A stretch of DNA of 25,025 nucleotides, from positions 1 through 25,025 of the forward strand of contig DEIH01000200.1 of assembly GCA_002352375.1 (NCBI GenBank), given 5' to 3'. The translations under genes and the position numbers were made by a program. Of the stretch, positions 1 to 8,300 are shown in pieces. This stretch comes from Spirochaeta sp. UBA2779 (GTDB taxonomy: Bacteria > Spirochaetota > Spirochaetia > DSM-2461). The notes under the pieces were generated by a model. That model worked only from the letters and a program-made list of their open reading frames with translations, was not told the origin of the DNA and made no database searches. Numbering within the stretch: position 1 is the first letter of the stretch; every line of letters begins with the position of its first letter.

Positions 1-2
1 AG

Positions 3-668
3 CTTTTCTTCTTTCTGTGCTGTCTACACAAGGATGCCCCAGAAATTGTTGGCACCCGACTACTTGATGCTGTTAAGGAGGAAACGCTTTTAAAGAAGTA
101 CAAAAGGAACATTGCCTTCGCCATCGGTAATGCCGAGCTGCCATGGCAACAGGAGTTGTTGGAGAATGTCATAAACCCTATTGATAATAAGGGCCTAACC
201 AGATCCATTACCATGGAGGTTTTGTCGATAGCCCTTTGGCGTTCTAAAGCACTGATCAACAAATTGACTGAAGAGGAGCTCGGAGCTTTAACCAGGAACT
301 TATATAGTTGCCTCGCGTTCGACCTCCAAAAGGTTGTGAATGAAAGGAGATATCAGATAGAAACCCTCTGTAAGCATTTGGAACTTCTTCTTGCACTCCT
401 TCGAAGCCGAGGGAATGAGGGTGAACATTTCAAAATGATTTTAGCCCCGGACAAGGATCTGACCAAAAAATATGTGACCTTGGTAGATGAAGTTTCCAGA
501 ATAGTGATCGATGGAGACATTGAACTGAAGTCCAGAATCAGTCTTCAAATTGAGAAACCTGAAATGTTCCGCAACACCCCTGATCTGCTATATGCATTAC
601 GGATGTATCTGACCGGAGACTCTGGAGCGAACACTATTGTTATCACAGGAGTCAGTGATAAAGACTGA
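3..668 (+). CDS. 3' end of an unrecognised protein (partial, runs in from left edge)
   Basis: The frame is open from the first complete codon at the window edge to a TGA at 666-668, giving the last 221 residues of a longer protein. A TTG at 156 could serve as a start, but it has no ribosome binding site and the 51 codons before it are open and protein-like, so I read this as a fragment. The visible part is soluble and mostly helical, with leucine-rich amphipathic stretches, many charged residues and no signal peptide or membrane segment. I recognise no catalytic motif and assign no function. It lies outside the phosphorothioation operon and runs in the same direction, with the Fic gene opposing it. 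Confidence 0.55.
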   Translation, partial: LFFFLCCLHKDAPEIVGTRLLDAVKEETLLKKYKRNIAFAIGNAELPWQQELLENVINPIDNKGLTRSITMEVLSIALWRSKALINKLTEEELGALTRNLYSCLAFDLQKVVNERRYQIETLCKHLELLLALLRSRGNEGEHFKMILAPDKDLTKKYVTLVDEVSRIVIDGDIELKSRISLQIEKPEMFRNTPDLLYALRMYLTGDSGANTIVITGVSDKD

Positions 669-995
669 AATTTGTAAAACACACCGCCGGGTATTCAATC
701 GGGAATCGAACCCACGTCCGTTCTCTGTTTCGGGAAAATGTAGAGGATTAAATTTCTTTCGGCCGGCTGGCTGAAGGGATTTGATGTGCGGTAAGGCATT
801 GAATAAGCTGGATTTACTGATGTGATTTGGTTTGGAGAACGAATTGGGGAAAGGCTCCGTGTCCTCCACCATTTTTATGGTGACAACCCGTCTCTCCAGA
901 GTAATTGTCTTTGAAACCATTCGTAGAGCCGGATTTAATGTCGTCTTCAGCCAGAAACGCTATGGAGCCAAGCTCTATACCATACAGGCGGTTGA
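669..995. other. Intergenic stretch between two convergent genes, with possible gene relics
   Basis: These 327 bases separate the partial left gene from the end of the minus-strand Fic gene. They contain a tRNA/tmRNA-like 3' fragment at 701-720 (listed separately). A plus-strand frame is open from about 824 to a TAA at 997-999, with an ATG at 877. Its last 40 codons read like the tail of a real protein, with residues such as RRAGF and YGAKLYTI, but it has no ribosome binding site and overlaps the Fic stop, so I treat it as a likely relic. I see no convincing terminator hairpin for either flanking gene. Confidence 0.3.
701..720 (-). other. tmRNA/tRNA 3'-end-like fragment, possible attachment-site remnant
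   Basis: Read on the minus strand, these 20 bases match the conserved T-arm region of tmRNA genes: a CGGACG block, then GTGGG, the TTCGATT loop and CCC. Beyond the T-arm the sequence does not continue into a normal acceptor stem or CCA end, and no tRNA or tmRNA body can be folded around it. Integrases of genomic islands commonly use the 3' ends of ssrA or tRNA genes, so a leftover attachment core is plausible. I found no second copy in the window. This is a motif resemblance only. Confidence 0.3.
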
Positions 996-2507
996 TTAAG
1001 CGGGTCGATTATAGCCGTCTTTTACAGCCTGCTCCATGGCCGACAGCTCTTCATCGGTCAAAAAGTCAAAGTGGGTGGATCTCTTCCTTGCGGAAAGGCT
1101 GCCGTTGTTCTGCAGGCACAACTGGATGAACAAGTCAATCAGGCGGTCAGGCATATCAATGATGTCCTGTATCGCCTTCTTGGTATTGTCATAGTTGGCC
1201 AGAAAGGTAAGCTCTTCCACAAGCTCTTCTTCGATCGTTTTGGTTACAAACTCGTACAAGGCTTCTGACTGAGCTGTCATATCCATATACTGATACCAGC
1301 ATGCCGTATCGTTTTCAACAGTCATTTGTCCCATTTCATCCAGCCGATAATCGATGAGTTGCAACAAGGGCCGGGAAAAGGCTTCCAGTGATGCATCATA
1401 GTCCGCCGGATTTTTGAGAATGACAGCTGAAACGGGAAACATCAGCCCGCGAGGCACCATTTCCTGTAACGAAAGGATATTGTGTATCAGAAATCGATGG
1501 ATTCGTCCGTTCCCGTCTTCAAACGGATGCAGGAACACAAAACCATAGGCGATCGTTGCTACATGAATGACCGGGGATACATTTCCCGCTTTCATCCTTT
1601 TATGGGAATCGATCAATCCCGCCATCAGACTTTGCAGATCATCAGATTTTGGACAAATGAAATGTATGATCTCCTTCTGATAGGCAACCGTCTGTCCGAG
1701 ATAATTCTGGCTCACCCGATAGTCGCTGTCTTTGAAACGCGGATCGACGATGCGGTTCTGAAGCTCTATCAGCCTTTCTTTTTCACAGAAGTCTTCCTTT
1801 TCGGCAAGCTCCAGCGATGTGATAAACTTTTCAGTTCGGGAGGTATTGGGCTTGATGTGCTCAATTTCAAAAGATGACTTTGTTTCCTTATTGTAAAGGT
1901 AGCTCAGTACCCGGCGAAGCAGTTCCGGTGAATATTTGGTGACGATATCCTCACACTTTTTGCGGAGGTCGGATGAATCCAGTTTGGCAAGCTTTTCGGT
2001 TCTTCTTACGACAGGGCAAAACGATTTGGGACCAAGGAGGTTGTTCACAATGCGGTGGCGTGAAGATTTCTCTCCGTTCTGAACGGTGTAATAATCCTTG
2101 GCTTCCAATGCATCGACATAGTTGCCGGAGGTAAGGTCATCGACAGGGAGTTGCTTGCCAGTCAGAAACTCATAGAAGAACCAGATTCTCCGAGCATATT
2201 TTCCGGTAGGTTTGGATTTGATGTACTCGGTGAGATCATCCTGAGAAACCTTTTCGAAGATTTGAGTCAGTAAACCTAGGTTGACCCCGTCATATTTCAG
2301 TGCGAATTCAAGATGGTCGCCAACTTTTTCTCCGGGCCAATATTGGGTTCTGAAAACTTCTTCAACAAACCCGTCCTGAATTTTTGAATAGTGAGTGCCA
2401 GTAGTGGAAACCGACGAGCTGTGCCAGTTAGGCATACCTGCAAGTGCAAATTTTTCCAGCAAGTATGCGTAACCTGCCAGTCGAAAATCAAAAACGTTTA
2501 TTCCCAT
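996..2507 (-). CDS. Fic-domain protein (probable AMP/NMP transferase)
   Basis: A 503-residue protein with a complete Fic core motif HPFEDGNGR at residues 327-335, holding the catalytic His and the phosphate-binding GNGR. Fic enzymes transfer nucleotide or related groups to hydroxyl side chains of target proteins. Upstream, at residues 211-217, is SSFEIEH, which resembles the (S/T)xxxE(G/N) self-inhibitory helix but has His where Gly or Asn is usual. I chose the ATG at 2507; an in-frame TTG two codons upstream is possible. It is transcribed away from the phosphorothioation operon and no antitoxin-like partner is adjacent. Proteins of this multi-domain Fic type are frequent in defence islands as toxins or regulators. 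The fold is clear; the target is unknown. Confidence 0.85.
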   Translation of the reverse strand: MGINVFDFRLAGYAYLLEKFALAGMPNWHSSSVSTTGTHYSKIQDGFVEEVFRTQYWPGEKVGDHLEFALKYDGVNLGLLTQIFEKVSQDDLTEYIKSKPTGKYARRIWFFYEFLTGKQLPVDDLTSGNYVDALEAKDYYTVQNGEKSSRHRIVNNLLGPKSFCPVVRRTEKLAKLDSSDLRKKCEDIVTKYSPELLRRVLSYLYNKETKSSFEIEHIKPNTSRTEKFITSLELAEKEDFCEKERLIELQNRIVDPRFKDSDYRVSQNYLGQTVAYQKEIIHFICPKSDDLQSLMAGLIDSHKRMKAGNVSPVIHVATIAYGFVFLHPFEDGNGRIHRFLIHNILSLQEMVPRGLMFPVSAVILKNPADYDASLEAFSRPLLQLIDYRLDEMGQMTVENDTACWYQYMDMTAQSEALYEFVTKTIEEELVEELTFLANYDNTKKAIQDIIDMPDRLIDLFIQLCLQNNGSLSARKRSTHFDFLTDEELSAMEQAVKDGYNRPA

Positions 2508-2539
2508 TGACAAACCTACAAAATCATTATTTAACTACA

Positions 2540-2567
2540 AATGTAATTACAAAAGCAGCGTTGTCAA
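2540..2567 (-). promoter_or_regulatory. Putative sigma70-type promoter for the Fic gene
   Basis: On the minus strand a perfect -35 hexamer TTGACA (2567-2562) is followed after 16 bases by TACATT (2545-2540), a 4-of-6 match to TATAAT. This places a transcript start about 25 bases before the ATG at 2507. The surrounding 90 bases are markedly AT-rich. The call rests on consensus and position only. Confidence 0.4.
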
Positions 2568-2682
2568 CAAATACTATTATTAATAGCTGTTTTGTTGCAA
2601 AAATAATTATTATGTCGGATGACGCGATTAGAATTCGGGGTGATCTTCCAAAAACAGGCACCTGGCTGGTAAAATTATTACA

Positions 2683-2853
2683 ATGAATGCCGATGTAGAA
2701 TGTCCAGAGAGATCCTTTCTACGCTTTCTACCATCCGACACACATGGTCCGGCTCCGGTAAGTAACGGGAAGAAAAATAAACCCGAAATTCCCGAGGTCA
2801 CCCATGAGCCTTTTATAAACCATGCTCACGCATCTCGATTCCCTAGAGTGTGA
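2683..2853 (+). CDS. Small 56-codon ORF, hypothetical
   Basis: ATG at 2683 to TGA at 2851-2853. The peptide is proline-, asparagine- and histidine-rich and looks disordered, with no recognisable domain. No Shine-Dalgarno sequence lies before the ATG, so it may be the tail of a gene whose front has been lost. What argues for it being or having been coding is its end: the stop overlaps the GTG start of the next ORF in a four-base GTGA junction typical of translationally coupled operon genes. Its neighbours downstream are decayed, so it may no longer be expressed. Confidence 0.3.
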   Translation: MNADVECPERSFLRFLPSDTHGPAPVSNGKKNKPEIPEVTHEPFINHAHASRFPRV

Positions 2854-3281
2854 GCCTTCCCAACAAGCTTCGCAATCAACTGAAAATAACAGCACCGGAG
2901 CCAGACCTTTTCGTATCCACAGATCTGGAGACCGCCCTATGCGAGTGGGCTGTCACGTCCGCCAGTGATGTTGAATGCAACGGCAAAATCTATCGACATC
3001 TCAACCCAGAGTATTTCGCATGGCTCCGATCCCGAATGCTGGTAGCCCAGTCAGCCTTCAAAGACGGTAAGCTTCCCGAAGCAACGTGGACAAACCTGAA
3101 AAGCAGATTCAACCCGCTACAGGAATACACCATTCAAAAATATGGCAAGGAGTCTCTTCAGCAGACATTCAACCAGTTCAATTCGCAGGATTACCAAGCA
3201 CCACGCCATGTTCCGAAAAAACCGGAGAAACCTACAGTGAGGAGCGTGGTCCCCACGTCATCGAAATGGCTTGGCTCATGA
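2850..3281 (+). CDS. Hypothetical protein, 143 codons, possibly C-terminally altered
   Basis: A GTG start at 2850 overlaps the preceding small ORF by four bases. The protein is soluble and helical. Residues around 49-70 (YRHLNPEYFAWLRSRM) followed by an Ala/Gly/Lys-rich stretch are reminiscent of small hypothetical proteins encoded on plasmids and integrative elements, but I cannot name a family. The last 20 or so residues are basic and proline-rich, unlike the body, and may come from reading past a junction into the degraded gene that follows. There is no ribosome binding site of its own, so expression would depend on coupling. Function unknown. Confidence 0.45.
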   Translation: MSLPNKLRNQLKITAPEPDLFVSTDLETALCEWAVTSASDVECNGKIYRHLNPEYFAWLRSRMLVAQSAFKDGKLPEATWTNLKSRFNPLQEYTIQKYGKESLQQTFNQFNSQDYQAPRHVPKKPEKPTVRSVVPTSSKWLGS

Positions 3282-3284
3282 CCG

Positions 3285-3745
3285 ATGGCGACTATCGGCT
3301 TTTCAAAAGGCCTATCCGGGCTGGTCAGGGAATCTACCTTTCATGAGCTGATGACCGAGGTGAACAGAGAGCTGCTTTTCCGGGTGGCCGACCGTTTTGC
3401 TCCCAACGGAACCATCGACAGCAGAGGCTTCCGCAAAGCCCTGCGCCTGTGTCACGACCAAATGAGCGCCGTGCTGGCCTCGTGGCTCGATCCCGGGGCC
3501 ATTACCGTCATCAAGGGGAACGAGTCGCTGTAGCTGCGTTACAGCAAACACCGGGCGGTGCTCTATGCCTCGGAACCGGAATAGCTCTGGATGACCTGCG
3601 TGGCTGGCGTGAACTGGAAATACCGCCCCTCACGATGCTGACCTTCCGCCATGAAACCTTCAAGGAGTGACAGAGCTATCCCTTTAAATTTGTCTGTCAG
3701 GAACGAAAAGTAACCTTACCTGAAGGAGTGAATGATGAAGAATAA
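3285..3745 (+). pseudogene. Degraded ORF, possibly amidotransferase-like, with stops and a frameshift
   Basis: A protein-like reading frame starts near 3285 and is cut by TAG at 3531-3533 and again at about 3580. The coding signal then jumps frame near 3582 (LDDLRGWRELEIPPLTMLTF), is cut by TGA at 3668-3670, and resumes in the same frame to a TAA at 3743-3745 (residues QERKVTLPEGVND). That final stop overlaps the start of the next gene, as in a normal operon. Reading across the lesions gives one continuous protein of about 150 residues. It vaguely resembles the amidotransferase-like proteins that sit beside cyclotransferase genes on mobile elements, but I hold that identity loosely. The gene is inactivated. 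Confidence 0.45.
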
Positions 3746-4045
3746 CGACAATCATCTCCGGCTCTTTGTCTACGGAACCCTGAAAAAGGGATACTGGAAC
3801 CACGACCGGTTCTACACCCGGGCTATCAGCATTGAAGCCGCCACCACTTGGGGAAGGCTCTATCAGCTGCAGCTGGATTTCTAGCCTTGGAAGTCTTGGA
3901 GAGCTCAATACTGGCCACCGGCACCGCCGATCCGCTGGCCGATACCCGAACACAGAGCATCATCGAGCTGCCTGAAAATTCCATGAACCTGCCCATCGAT
4001 CGACTGGAGACATTCGATCCCATTGTCGCTGAACCTACACTATGA
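3732..4045 (+). pseudogene. Gamma-glutamylcyclotransferase-like gene, frameshifted and shortened
   Basis: A good ribosome binding site (AAGGAG, 3723-3728) precedes ATGs at 3732 and 3735. The first 50 codons carry LFVYGTLKKG at residues 11-20, the N-terminal signature of the gamma-glutamylcyclotransferase/AIG2 fold, which makes 5-oxoproline from gamma-glutamyl compounds. A TAG at 3882-3884 ends this frame. The family-like sequence goes on in another frame (GFLALEVLESSILATG, then LPENSMNLPIDRLE) to a TGA at 4043-4045. The combined length of about 100 residues is below the usual ~110-150, and the tail seems to have lost an internal segment. I read it as a pseudogene with a frameshift near 3870 plus a deletion. 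Confidence 0.6.
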
Positions 4046-4258
4046 AGGACTACAATGGTCGAGAGAGGTTGAATTCTGGATTATGGGGCTAAATTCTGAC
4101 TCATCGGCACTATTCGGCAATAATTAACTTGATTTCGATCTAACAAACAGTTAGCTTAGATGGGTATATTGCGGAAATTGTGTCCGAATACAGAGACTCT
4201 TCAAGCCTGTCCGCTTGGAGTTAATGCAATAACCTCATGATTAAGAAGGACACGACCT
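4046..4258. other. Leader region upstream of the phosphorothioation operon
   Basis: These 213 non-coding bases separate the decayed cassette from the operon and must hold its promoter if there is one. A short inverted repeat, CTAAC-AAACA-GTTAG, lies near 4140-4154, and TATATT near 4165 could be a -10 box, but I find no properly spaced -35 element. Near the left end the motif AATTCTG occurs twice within about 25 bases, of unknown meaning. I see no transposase, RNA gene or clear terminator. Confidence 0.3.
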
Positions 4259-4460
4259 ATGGAAGAACGATTGCTCACATTGAGATATTTGCAAATATCT
4301 CAATGTGAGCAATGAAACTGTTTACAAGTGGATCGAGCAACGGAATATGCACCGAGTGGGACGTCGATGGATGTTTAAACAAAACGAGGTTGATGAATGG
4401 GTACGCTCTGGTGGCGCAGCGGATATAAAAACTATAAAACAGTCACAGGATGTAAAATAA
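4259..4460 (+). pseudogene. Excisionase-type helix-turn-helix protein, frameshifted at a palindrome
   Basis: An ATG at 4259 with GAAGGA eight bases upstream opens MEERLLTLR, but this frame stops at TGA 4313-4315. The rest of a typical MerR/excisionase-like DNA-binding domain is in another frame: YLNVSNETVYKWIEQ, then HRVGRRWMFKQNEVDEWV, ending at TAA 4458-4460, directly abutting the sspB start. Inserting two bases would restore the usual spacing between LTLR and YLNVSN. The lesion falls inside a perfect 44-bp palindrome. Such small HTH proteins often precede defence operons and may act as regulators; its position as first gene here suggests that. It could be inactive, expressed by frameshifting, or a sequencing artefact. 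Confidence 0.65.
4270..4313. repeat. Perfect 44-bp palindrome without spacer
   Basis: The 22-base arms 4270-4291 and 4292-4313 are exact reverse complements with no loop; I checked all 22 base pairs. The repeat lies inside the helix-turn-helix gene at the head of the operon, and the two halves of that gene's reading frame are out of register across it. It could extrude as a cruciform, form a hairpin in the mRNA just ahead of sspB, or bind a dimeric regulator. A long spacerless palindrome is unusual in coding DNA. Confidence 0.95.
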
Positions 4461-5357
4461 ATGAAAAAACAGCGAACAAAGTTTTCTGGACACCAGACAT
4501 TCTCATTCCGCTATGGATGGCTGGAAAAGGGATATGCTTTCGTGAGGGATGGCAATCGTTTTTCTGATGAAACGGCCATCGTAAAGCTGGGTGTTGGAAA
4601 AAACATGGTCGAGAGTATCAAATACTGGTGCGAAATGACCGGAATTATTGAGAATGGGGCTGTCACTCCTTTTGGAGACCGACTTTTGGATGATAATGAA
4701 GGCTGGGATCCGTTTCTAGAAGATCAGGCTTCATGGTGGATGCTCCACTGGAATTTAATCACGAATGAAGCCTTTAAGACCTCTGGAGCGGCACTTTTCT
4801 TCAACCTCCGGAATACGGAGTTCTCCAAGAAGGATGTTGCCACAGCAGCACTTCAGTTCGTTGAGACTGGAAAGAAGGCTCCTTCCGATAGCATTATCAT
4901 GCGTGATGTTGACTGCTATATCCGCGCCTATTGCGGAACACAGCGCTTCGAGAAGAAAAAAGCAAAGGATGAATCATTCGAGTGTCCTTTGCAGGAGCTT
5001 AATATAATCCAGCCAATGAGTGACAATGAGCTGTACCGTTTCACCATCGGAAGAAAGACGACTCTCCCGCCAGAAATTATCGGATATGCCATGAGTAAGT
5101 TTTTGAGCCGCGACGGGACAAATAAGCATTCAACGACTGTCCAGAATGCGCTTTATCAGGAAAACAGCCCCGGACAAGCCTTTATGCTGGATGAAAACGC
5201 CTTGGTGGAGGTGATTCAGGAACTTTGTGAAAACAAGGCATGGAGTAAACAGTTCGGCTTTACCGAAAGTGCTGGTAACGCACAGATTTACTGTTATGTC
5301 GGATCCAACGATGCTGAGGATCTGCTTGAAAGTTATTACCGACGGGGGAACGCCTAA
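4461..5357 (+). CDS. sspB: SspB, DUF4007 protein of the Ssp phosphorothioation system
   Basis: 298 residues with the hallmarks of DUF4007: FSGHQTFSFR at 8-17, LGVGKNMVESIKYW at 43-56 (a winged-helix-like segment), TPFG at 69-72, DPFLED at 83-88 and WMLHWNL at 93-99. In the published SspABCD system SspB is the DNA-nicking component that allows sulfur to be placed in one strand of the backbone. The ATG directly follows the stop of the helix-turn-helix gene, and the sspB stop overlaps the sspC start (TAATG). Family membership is seen directly. The Ssp role follows from the linked sspC, sspD and sspA genes, because DUF4007 proteins also occur beside other PAPS-reductase-like genes. Confidence 0.85.
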   Translation: MKKQRTKFSGHQTFSFRYGWLEKGYAFVRDGNRFSDETAIVKLGVGKNMVESIKYWCEMTGIIENGAVTPFGDRLLDDNEGWDPFLEDQASWWMLHWNLITNEAFKTSGAALFFNLRNTEFSKKDVATAALQFVETGKKAPSDSIIMRDVDCYIRAYCGTQRFEKKKAKDESFECPLQELNIIQPMSDNELYRFTIGRKTTLPPEIIGYAMSKFLSRDGTNKHSTTVQNALYQENSPGQAFMLDENALVEVIQELCENKAWSKQFGFTESAGNAQIYCYVGSNDAEDLLESYYRRGNA

Positions 5358-8300
5358 TGGTCAACGATTTCAAATTGTCTGAATTCACACAGCTCGCTCC
5401 CCATTATCAGCGATCCATCAACCTGCAGCAGGACTGGAAGAATGGCGGAAACTCCAGCGGATACATAGTTACGCCTAATGTGGTCCAATCACTAGAGCGT
5501 TTGTGTCACGGCATATCTGACAGTGACGGATTGCGAGCATTTTCGCTTACCGGCCCATACGGAACGGGAAAGTCGGCCTTCGCCGTATTCCTTTGCCAGC
5601 TGCTCAGTTCAGATTCTACTCAGGCCGAGCATGCCATAGAATTATTGCCAAAGGAATATACTCCCCTTAAAAGACAACTTAACCACATATGTCAGCCGAA
5701 TAAAATCCGCAGTGGTTTTCTTTCGATTCCGGTAACTGCTCGTCATCGCCCGATTGCCCAGCTTATTCTTGAAGGAATGATTTCTGCATTAACTCAACTC
5801 CGAGCCACAAAAGCGGTCAAGGATCTACTGGTCCAAATGGAATCGACCAAAGCGGATGAGACATGGCAGGACACAGCTGTTATTCTCTATTTTATTTCCG
5901 CACTGTCCGGAGAAGCGGAATCGCAAGGGTATTGCGGTATACTTCTCCTTGTTGATGAGGCTGGAAAAACACTGGAATACGCCCTTCAGGATCGAGGGGG
6001 GGGGAATGTCTATATCTTTCAGGAGCTGGCAGAATATGCCAACCGGATGCGCAAATTTCCCGTCCTATTCATTATCACGATGCATCAGATGTTTGATGAT
6101 TATGTCGAACTGTCAGATCGAACGTTGAAAAATGAGTGGAACAAGGTACAGGAGCGATTTCAGACCATTCAGTTTTACGAATCGCCTGCAACAACCATTA
6201 AAATGGTTTGTTCCACACTACAACCGTTCGGGAAACTCTCTGCGGAAATAGGAAAAACCATTGATGATATCCTTGGGCTGATCATGAAGAACGGAATTCC
6301 GCTTCCACTGGGCCTTGAGCATGACGAATTCTGCAAGCTGGCAAAAAATGCATGGCCATTACACCCCACCGTACTGTTGGCCATGCCGCATCTATTCCGA
6401 AGACTTGCCCAGAATGAACGTTCGATATTTTCATATTTAACGAGCCATGAGTCATTTGGTTTTCAGGAGCACCTGAACCAGGCATTCGGTCGTGAAGACA
6501 GCTTTATTCGGCTTCACCACCTTTATAACTATCTGCTAGCCAACTTCGAGGGGGGACTGGCCCGTCTTCCGCATGCCAAGCGATTGCTAGAAGCCAACGA
6601 TATTATCAAAAGCCGACAGCATCTGACAAAGGTTCAGCTTGAGCTGGTGAAATCCGTAGCTCTGCTGAATGTACTGTCGGAAATCTGTCCGTTGCGGGCA
6701 ACACTGCATGTAATGAGCAGCTCCTTGGAAAATGTTACTAATGTAGAGGTCGAGCTGGAGCAACTGAAGAAACAGTCGATCCTGACCTACCGTAGTCTCG
6801 ACGGATCCTTCCGGGTCTGGGAAGGGAGTGATGTGGATATTGAAGCCCGTATGACGGAGGGACGACGCAAGCTGCAGCTTGAAGGTATATCTCCCATGGA
6901 AACACTGTGCCGTCACCTGCCCGAACGGACTCTAGTGGCGCGAAAGCACAGTCTTGAAACCGGCGTCCACCGTTATTTTAATCTGATATATACGGGAACT
7001 CTTTCCGAAACCATTCTGAAAAAAGCCGAAGAGCCGACGGATGCCGCCGGAACGGTGGTTGTATTGCTCCCATTGACCAATCCTAAAAAGCTGGAGGCGG
7101 AAGCCACAAAAAAAACCATCGGGAAGAAACGGATCATTGTTGCTCTACCTCGGCAGATTGATACTTTACGCAATGTGGTGGAGGAAGTGGCTTGCTTGCG
7201 TTGGGTCGTTGATCATACGCCTGAACTAAGGGATGATCGCATTGTCCAACGGGAAGTCAGCCTGCAGTTGGCTATGGGAAAACAGCTGATTGCGCAGTTA
7301 CTGCCGACGCTTCTTGATCCCCGTCCGGCACCGACAGGAAACACATGCCGATGGATCTGGGACGGTGTGGATCGATGTCTGGAATGGCCGGTAGAATTAA
7401 CCCGGCTGCTGTCAGATGTCTGTGATGACGTATATCCAAAGAGTCCACGCATACGCAATGAGCTGGTGGTTAGAAACAAGATTTCAAGGGCATCTGTATC
7501 CGCCCGTCGTTGCCTGCTGGAGCGGATGTTGGAACACCGGTCTGAAGAATGCCTCGGTATCAAAGGCTATCCGCCGGAACGGAGCGTTTATGAGTCTGTA
7601 CTACATGCTACCGGCATTCACTATTTTGATAAAAACTTAAATGCGTGGTCGTTCCGGATACCACCGACCAATAATGCCATGAATTTGCGGCCTTGCTGGG
7701 ATCTGATTGAGCGGGAGATTTTTTCGGACGAGATACGGCGCATCGAGCTCGTTGATCTGTTCGCAAAGTTGATTGGTGTGCCTTACGGAATGCCCGATGG
7801 TTTACATCCGATTATGTTCACTGCATTTTATATTCTGTATCAGGACGAGCTGTTTCTCTATCGCGAAAACACCTTTATTCCAGATGTTCAGACGGCCCAT
7901 CTCGAACTGATGCAACGTAGACCGGATCTCTTTTCCGTATCCGGTGTACGACTTGAAGGAACGCGAAAAGCGGTTGTGGAACGCCTTGCCAGAGGGGTCA
8001 ACAAACCAGCCAAGACCGCATCGGTAGTTCGTTCACTTTACCAGATACTGAATAGGCTTCCGCAGGTGACGCTTAAAACCTCGCGGTTCAAAAATGCGGC
8101 GGTAATGGAAATGCGGGACGCGTTGCAAGATGCCACTGCGCCGGAAGAACTGCTGTTCGTCGAGCTTCCCCGCTGCTTCGGGATGGATCCGTTTATGGGA
8201 GGCGAGGTGAAGAAAAAGGAACTCGACCGGTTTTTTGAACACCTGAATAACTCCCTTTCAACGCTCAACTCCCATGCGCAGAACCTGCTGACCAGACACC

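Noticed and set aside
2444..2686. Plus-strand 80-codon ORF across the Fic start and its promoter region
   Set aside because: Half of it is antisense to the Fic gene and the rest is AT-rich non-coding sequence; no ribosome binding site.
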